Origin: Agapetus fuscipes
Lineage: Eukaryota > Arthropoda > Insecta > Trichoptera > Glossosomatidae
DNA length: 64,000 nt
Direction: 5' to 3'
Assembly (NCBI GenBank): GCA_951799405.1
Contig: OX637361.1
Location: forward strand, 12,188,170 to 12,252,169
Below the pieces are notes generated by a model. That model saw nothing but the letters and a program-made list of their open reading frames with translations, was not told where the DNA came from and ran no database searches. The number at the start of each line of letters is the position of its first letter. Position 1 is the first letter of the stretch. A program made the position numbers and the translations under genes. Below are positions 20,301-29,300 of the stretch, piece after piece.

Positions 20301-23300
20301 TCGGTCGTAGATGGATTCCAACAAATCATAAAAGGCGTTTTTGTTGTCATCGTCATCGCTTTCAGTGGGCGCGTGTACACAAATGAGAGCTAAGTTACGC
20401 CGTCGGCCCTTTAGCCGAAGTACGCAAATCCGCTCGTTAATTGGTTCATAAGATAACACTGCCCTTCTAGCGTTCTGGCTTACGACAAAGCCTGTTCCGA
20501 ATTCATGTCGGTCGTTGTTCGTACCACTGTAGAAGATGGTGGATTGACCATCTTCTCACCACTACCCGGCCACCTCACCTCTTGCACAGCTGTCACATCC
20601 AGATTGTACCTAGCCAGCTCTTCCGTAACAATCTGGGTTGAGCCCGGTCTATTTAAGCTCAGCACATTCCAAAATCCGATTCGTAGCCTAGTATCGTGTT
20701 TGGGTCGTCTCCGGTGTCTATTTGGTCCGAGGCATTGATATGCGGGATTTGCAACATTTTTAGTTTTTGCAGGAAAGGGTTGTTAGCCCTTCGCCCAACC
20801 CCCTACCAGGAGGACCAGGGTTTTTCTGTCAGGGTTATCCTTCCCTTAGTTGGGGGGATCCGGTTTTATGGCGCCGGAAGCTCGCCATCGCCCTCTCCTA
20901 TCTGCTATGGCTGCTGGTATTGCCAGTGACCACATTGCCCGGGGCTCGCGGGGCTAAATGGCCACTCGTGGACGCTAGGAGTAGGACTATGTTGGTATAT
21001 GGCATTACACGGTATTTAAGTAGTACATATCTCCCAGCAAGATATGTACCTCCGTGACCTACCAACTTTGAGCCCCTTTGTAATTACTGAAGTTTTAATT
21101 AATTGTAGTTTTCTGTGACGGAGCTGTCTGTGTACCAGATATTGTATGTGACCGAAATGCAGTAACGTCTGGTCGATCCCTCAATGGGGTAATTTTTTAT
21201 TTTATTTCATAAAATGATAATGAATAGGGATTTCATAAAATGGTAGACTAGGGATGTGGGAAGTCTTTGAAAGCCTGGTGAACCCAACATCACTTGCCCC
21301 AAAAGGAAACAATAAACCAGAAGGATCTCACTCACCGAGGTATGCTCCGCAGATGTTGTGATCTTCCTTGTGGTTCCTCATAAAGCTTGTGCTTGACGGG
21401 GTCTGCTTTGTTAATTTTTCCTCTATGTTCCTCAAACAAATTCTTCATTCACAGCACAATCACAGGATTTTCACAAATAGTTCACAAAACGAACTTGGAT
21501 GGCGTAGAATTAAAAAGATTCACAGTGTTACTTATAAATTGGGAATAAGATTTATGCCTGGTATAACGAGGGAATAGCAATAAATTGTTACTTATAATCA
21601 TTTCATAAAGTTAACTCGGGTATAGACCTGGCTTAACGACCTAGAGCCATTATTCCTGGTTGGAGGGTAGTATAAGCTTGGAATAACAAGTTTTTGTCAA
21701 ATGACATCTGTCAAAAGTGTAAATCGTATTCAAAAGTATGGACGGATTTTCGCAATTCTTGACAAATTTAAATAGAATTAGCAACATTCGGGCACGAAAA
21801 GTGTACAAAAAAAGAATTGATCCCTTTACGAAATATACGGATTCAGAATTCAGGAGCAAATATCGCTTTTCCAAAATTAACATGCGGTACATAATAAATT
21901 TGGTGAAAGACGATTTGGAAGGTTGCAAGCGAGGTGGAAAGATTCCTGTAGATCTTCAAGTACTAGCCGCTATTCGGTACTGGGGTCGAAATGAGGTAAG
22001 AATCAATATAATTATTGACCTAATCGATTGATGTTGATTGTAGTTCGCAATTACGAAATTTCTAACCTCACAATTCTTAAATAAAGTTTTAAGCTTTCAC
22101 TCACAATTGTTGAATAATTTGCAGATACAAGATGACTGTGCTGATATCCATGGCTTTAGTCAACAGACGCTATCCAGGGTGTGCCGAAATGTAGCAATTG
22201 CATTTGCAAGAAAGGCCCCTGAGTTTATAAAGATGCCAGCATCGTTGGAAGAGCAAGCAGCAGTAATCACAGGTTTTCATGCCATCAGTGGTTTTAATGG
22301 AGTTGTGGGTGCCATAGATTGCACCCACATACGTATACAAAAAGTTGGTGGTGAAATAGGACCACTTTACATAAATAGGAAAGGATATTACTCCTTAAAT
22401 GTGCAGGTATTTAATCATAATTTTCAATATACGTTGTGAAAAAAACCCTATAGTTATGGTAAAAAGATGCTGACATCGGTTTTATATGGGACTGTCTTCC
22501 ATAGCAACCGATAACAAACTACTTATATGGGTTTTCCATAGCAACCCAGCCGGGTGACGACACAATATTGTCTATGACAATTCATGCGTGGACCTCATTG
22601 CTGTTTTCAGATTCTTGGAAATCAGAAAGAATGCTGTAGATAGTAACTTCTCAAATAATTTCTCTCATCTTAAATACTTATTAAATAGTTGATGTCTTTT
22701 CACCAGGTGGTCTGCGATGCCAAGCTGAAAATAAGGGATATTGTTGCCCATTGGAGAGGAAGTGCACATGACAGTCGCATATTCAGGGAGAGCAGCATAA
22801 GGCAACGATTCGAAAATAACGAATTCAGAGGTCGGCTAGTGGGAGATGGTGGTTATGCTTGCACTCCCTATTTATTTGTGCCACTTCGCAATCCCACAAA
22901 CCCTAGTGAAATGGAGTACAATAAAGCTCAAATAAGCACAAGAAATACGGTGGAGAGATGTTTTGGAGTTTGGAAGCAAAGATTCCGCAGTTTGCTCTGT
23001 GGTATGCGAGGGTCATTACACACCATCAAAACCACAATAGTAGCTTTGGCTGTGTTACACTGCATTGCTATCGATTTAAAAGATGGACATTTTGGTAAGA
23101 AAAATAAGTATATTTTTTCTAGAAATAATTATTTTTTATTATACCAGTGAAAACACAAATTTTAGTATAAATGCCAGCTAGTTACTAAAACATGATAGAC
23201 TATCTCCCCAATAGTATTAACTTAAATTTGTTTACAGATATATCGGAAGAAACTCAAGTGGAGGAAGTAAATAACTTGGAAAATGACAATCAAATAGGTA

Positions 23301-26300
23301 TTATATCCAGAGAAGTTTTTATTCGGCAGAATTTCTAAATTTTATTTTATTATACCTTTTGCTTGTGTCAATAAAAACCTAATTAAACATGTGCTTTTTT
23401 TTATAATACTACTTCACAATAAAACTATAAAGTTGCTTAGAATCTTTTTTTTAACAATATGGAAAAATTACAGAGAATACTATTTAAAAAAAAATGTCTA
23501 CATTCTCTGAAGCTAACATTTTCAAGATGTTGCAAGAGATTGCTAAGAGAACTAAACTTTAGAATTTCCAGGGTTTTTTTATATTAAATTCTTGACATTT
23601 CCATCAATTTTGTTTATTTCTTTTTACAAAGTAAAAGCCATGCTTTTTGATAAAAAAAAAAACAATAAGCTTGAGGAGTATTGAATGAGACAAAATTAGA
23701 AATTGTGATTGAATTTGTACTAGTAAATCTCAAAAGTATTTTGGAAAGAAATGAAGAATAACCAGAGAACAGAGAAAACAAGTTTAGAAAACAGTTTAAT
23801 TGAAAAATAAATTTGAGAACAAATCAATGTTACAAAAAAAAATTGAATGATAAAATGAGAACAGTTTGGAAACAAAACAAAGTGACGTAAAAATGAAACA
23901 AAACAAATACATGTATCGTAAACAATTGATCTCATACCCATGGAGATGAAAATTTTGAGAGAAGTATAACTTAAATATGGACAGGAATGATTGTGTAATG
24001 AAAGAATGTGACTTAATGGAAAATGTGAGGAAAGTATTCACTAAATATTAGATGCGACTTGACTACTCTAAGAGCTCTATCGTTTCAATGTGCTCTGCTC
24101 TTGCCATTTTCATTTTTAAAGTGCTCTCCTCTCTCGCCAATTCTACTCTTACAAGATGCTCCTCCCTGGCCCATTCAAGTTCTTTTTCACTCCTCTTCTT
24201 CATCAATTCGCGCCGGAGGTTCGCGTCATCGTGGAGTATTTTTATTTTTTGAGAATTCTCTTCCCTCATAAGCTTCAGAGTTTCCTCGTAAAGCTTATTT
24301 TTTAACTCCTCATCCTGATTTAATACCTGCAATAAAAAATAAAATAATACTGATTATAGGTGCCATGTATTTTTAGTTTGTGTAAATTATATATGTGATA
24401 AATTACTTTTTTTGCTTTTTTCTTGATTTTTCTTTTCGGAGTCTCAAGGCCTGTCAGAGGAGTCGAAGAGTGTTCCTGTAAATAAAATGGGTGGAAATTT
24501 AATAACTTACGTTAATTAAGTTTTCAAAGAAGAATTAAGCAAGCATTTCTTTGAAAAAAAATAAGTTGTTAAGCGCTGTTTTGTAACTTTGACCACCTCA
24601 TTATCATAGCTTCTTGGATGCAGATGTATCTTCAAAAATATTAACCAAACCTCTGACATTCATCTCCACTCTTAACTAAAGGGCAATACAGTAAACCTAC
24701 GGGACCTAAAATACTTGCAAGAAATGACATTAAGGGAAAACAATTATGTGGGGAATGATAAAGTAAAAAAAGAGTGAAGGTACTAAAAATTAATATCATT
24801 ACAATATTTATTACACTTACGGATATGCTTCCAGCTTCAATCATGGCAGGTTTTACCGCACTTGCTGTCCATGCTGTATCCACATCTACATACTCATAAA
24901 AAACTGGAGATTCAACCTGCAAAAAAACAAATATTTGGAAACATTTTAAAGCCAATAAAGATGTAATTATGTGTGTAAATATCAATATGCAAATTAAAAC
25001 ATGAGAGTGAATTACATATCCTTGATGTATCCATGTAGAAAATCATAATAAATAAATATAGTATGAACATTAACAAGGGCCATGAGCATTCCTTCGCTGT
25101 GAGCACGATACAAGTCCAGCAATTATATTAATACACTGATATGAGCAGATTATATAAGGAACAAATGCTCAATCCAAATGTTCACATCGAGCAAATGATC
25201 ATTTCAGTCGCCAGTTTAACATTAGATATGACCTAAGAAACCAGGTTAAACATTTGACGTTGAAAATATTAGCAAATACAAAAACATGATATTAGGTACC
25301 ATTAAATTTGTCTCCGCAGGTTCAGAATTTGTTGTCAAATTGCTATCCACAGTATTTACCTGAGAAAAAATAATTAGAAATATGAAATAAGTTGTAATGC
25401 TCACAAATATAATATTTATAACAATTTCTGTGTTACTTATAAATTGAGAATAAGATATAAATATAAAAAACATAATACGGACCTTTGCACGAATCGAATC
25501 ACTATCGAATTCGTTTGTGTCTGTGTCGAATTCTGACGGCAACAACTCGACTAATTCAAGATCTTCAGGCAGTGGACTTGGAGGTTTGGGGCCACCACCT
25601 GTAGCAAATACTTGCCGACGATGGTCGCCAATTCGTTTTTTCGAAGCTGACTTAAACACCTTCCACTGGCTTTTCAACTGAGTAAGGTCTCTTTTTTTTT
25701 TGTTTAGTGCATTGAATCTAAAAAGTAAAAGTAACATTTCTCTCAAAGCATTACGAAAAATACAGATTACGACATTGTGATTAAAATAAGTTACACTCAC
25801 TCATGGTCCACCTTCTCCCAAGCCTCTTTTTTTACTTTTAGGGCATTTGTTGTCAGAAGTTTGCTCTCGATCACACTTATATGGGAACGAAGGCACTCCC
25901 GGAGAAGTGTCTGAAATATGTAAAATAGAGGTTGGATTATTCTTATAACAATGTAGTCACGGGTGGCGGATATTTTATTTTTATAATTCTTACCTTTTCT
26001 TCTTCCTCCCAATTTGAATTACGTTTTCTGGGATTCATCATTGAAAAAGCTCCTATACGCGGTGTGTCAGCTGTCAGATTAGAATGTCAAAATAATGCGC
26101 GCTAGAGGCATAAATAAAAATCTGCGCATGCGCAGCCTCAGGGTGGTAACATGGAAAAATAATTTATTGAGAACAGTAATTCCTTGCTTATGCCATGGTT
26201 ATAAGTAAGAAAAATTTATGCCAGGTATAACTTTTTACACCTGGCATAGCTATGCCCGGTGATAAGCTTAGAATAAGAAAATCTAATAAGTAACACTGTC

Positions 26301-29300
26301 AGAAGGATTGAACAATAATCTTCCAAGGCAGTCGTTTCATGGATCGGGCCAAAACGGAAGTCATTTTGCCATATTTTATATCACTTCAGACAGGATATAC
26401 GTTGGTCTGTCCGACGGAGCCTGTCAAAAAAATGACGCTGCCATCTCTGGTAAATTGCAAGATACCAACTGGCTATCTTTTTTTTATTTGTACTAAATGT
26501 ATTTTTTTTAAAAGATGTAGCTATTAAGCGTCAACAATAACACAACTAAAAAAATACAACTAAGCTGCAGATATATAGAACGCTGGATGACTGCAAACAA
26601 ATAAGTCTTGAACCCAGATAAAACAGAAATCTTGTGTGCAGTGACTAAGAAGCGCAAGGAACTTCTTGACTTGTCGCCCATCAGAATCTGCAGAGTAAAC
26701 GTCAACCCGTCCACTAACATTAAACTTCTCGGAGTTTGCATTGACGAACACCTGCCACTGGATACTCAAGTATTAAATACTGTCAGATCCGGTTTCTTTG
26801 CTCTCCGTCAAATCAAGACTGTGGTTAAAAGTCTGCCTAGAAGTGCTACAAAGGCGATTGTGAATTCCTTTGTGGTGGCCAGACTTGACTACTGCATTGC
26901 GATATATGCTGGCCAGCCCAAAAATCAGCTCAATAAGCTTCAATCGCTGCAGAACGCCGCAGCTAGACTCATATATAGGGCCGCAAAGTCCTGCCACATC
27001 ACTCCTCATCTTCAAGCTCTGCATTGGCTGAAAATCCCTGAAAGGATCACATTTAAAGTCGGTTTGCTCACCTTTAAAGCACTGCGTGGGAGTGTTAAGG
27101 GGTATCTGATGGAGCTGGTGCCTCCAGCTACTACAACCTCGTGCGGACAAACACTGAGGTCAGCTGCATCAAGAAGCAGCTGACTGGACATCCCTGCAAG
27201 AAGGCCCCGCACTGTTTTTGGAGACAGAGCATTCAAGGCAGCCGCTCCAATGACTTGGAACGCTATTTCCGCCTCAATGAGGGAACTGGATATGGAGAGA
27301 CCATTTAAAAGAGGTCTCAAGACTCACCTCTTCGTCCAATCATATGGACAAGCGCCTTTGTATTGACACACTGTCATAAAAAGCGCTATACAAATTTTGT
27401 CTTATCTTTATAGTGCAACCTTTTGCCACATTTTCCCCTGTATAATATATTGCTGTGTTGTGTTGCAGCATGTTTGCCACGGTGTTTGTGCAGCCGCTGG
27501 ACCTCATCAAGACGCGCATGCAGCTGAGCGGCGGCGGCCGCAGCAGCTTCTCCGTGGGCGCCGAGATCTTCAGGAATGAGGGAGTGTCGGGCATCTACAC
27601 GGGTCTGTCCGCAGGGCTGCTCAGGCAGGCCACCTACACCACCACCAGGCTCGGCATCTACACCTGGCTGTTTGATCTGACTAAGAGGTAAACTATCATT
27701 ACAATTATAATAATAATAATAACAGTCTGTAGTCTAGTGGTTAACACTTCTGACTCGTAAATGGAAGGTTGTGGGTTCGAATCCCAGCGGAGCATTAAAA
27801 ATATACCATTTATATTTTCAAATTTGCTCTTCGCTGGGTTGAAAAATTTATAAACCTTTACCAAAGACCGGTCATCAAAAGTTCCATCCAGCCTTACAGC
27901 AACTGGGTCTTGTTTGAGAATTGGCACTTTGTAGCGACTCACCAAGCTCGTAAAAAGTCGGTAGTATGCTTGCATCTCATGCCGTGGGCTCGGGTTCGAA
28001 TCCCACCGAGGGTGTCAGAAATGGTTTCCCGACTCAGCCTTCACAAGAAATGAGTACCAGCCCTCTCGGGAGCTGAGAAACCCCCACTTCAACTGAAAGT
28101 TGTTGGTGTGAGGCTGGTCCCCTTATCCATAAAAACAAATAGGTCCCAAATCGCCATATGCGACCCCTTCCGGGATAACGCAGGCAAGAAGTTACACTAT
28201 ATGTCTAGCTTAGTTGCATCGCGTTGCGCTTTTACACCTGTCGATGGGATGTACTGACCGTCTCAAAAAAACTAGTAGTGTTATTAAATAAAAAGTCAAA
28301 GTGAATTTGAATAAAGTTTTTTTAAAATTAAATTTATCAAAAAGAATAATGCATTAGCTTGTTGTGTACTCCTCCAGCCCAGACGGCACTCCCCCCGGCT
28401 TTGCGGCGAAGATGGGCCTGGGAGTGTGCGCGGGCGCCATCGGGGCGTTTGTGGGCACGCCGGCCGAGGTCTCGCTCATCAGGATGACGGCCGATGGGCG
28501 GCTCCCCCTGGAGCAGCGGCGCAACTACAAGAACGTGGCAGACGCCCTGCTGAGGATCATCCGCGAGGAGGGGGTGCTGTCCCTGTGGAGGGGCACCACT
28601 CCCACCATCGGCCGCGCCATGGTGGTCAATGCGGCGCAACTGGCCTCTTACTCACAGGTACACTATTAAAAAAAAATAAAAAAATAAGTTAAGGAACATA
28701 GACAATAAATTACAATTTTACAATAAGCTATAATAATCCATATAAAAAAAAATACAAAATTCCAATTTAAAAACCCTAGCTCTAGCTGCCAACATTGCAG
28801 ATCAACCGCCATTTCTTTCTGTACTTACATACTTCTTCTTTCATTTCATCCAGAGTCATGAGGCAACGCAACGCAACTAAGCTACACATATAGTGTAACT
28901 TCTTGGCGCGTTATCCCCGAAGGGGTGGCATGTGGTGATTCGGGACCTATTTATTTTTACAGGTAAGGGGGCTGGCCTCACACCGACCACTTTCAGTTGA
29001 AGTAGGGGGTTTCCCAGCTCCCGGAGGGGCTAGTTCTCATTTCTTGTGAAGGCTGAGTACGCCTTTCCGGTATTTATTTCGGGTTTGAAATAGACACCGG
29101 AAGGGGAAATCAATTCTAACACCCTCGGTGGGAATCGAACCCTTGCTCTCGGCATAGAATGCAAGCATTCTACCAACTGAGCTATCGATTGGACTTTTTA
29201 CGAGCTTGGTCGTCGCTACAAAGTGCCAATTCTCAAGCAAGACCCAGTTGCTGTAAGGCTAGATGGTCCTTCTTATGACCAGTCTTTGGTAAAGAGAATT

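Larger units (their letters stand above)
21523..26298. mobile_element. Complete two-gene PIF/Harbinger transposon
   Basis: The ends are inverted repeats starting CAGTGTTACTTAT, with looser similarity inward (AATAAGATTTATGCCTGGTA-type blocks near both ends). Flanking TCA at 21520-21522 and 26299-26301 is the 3-bp duplication typical of the superfamily. It encodes a DDE transposase (+) and a Myb/SANT-like DNA-binding protein (-), transcribed convergently. Both genes have introns and neither shows a stop or frameshift. At 4776 bp the element looks recently inserted and potentially autonomous. Confidence 0.92.

Noticed and set aside
26308..26527. Short plus-strand frames right of the Harbinger element
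   Set aside because: They overlap each other, have no start context and no family likeness.
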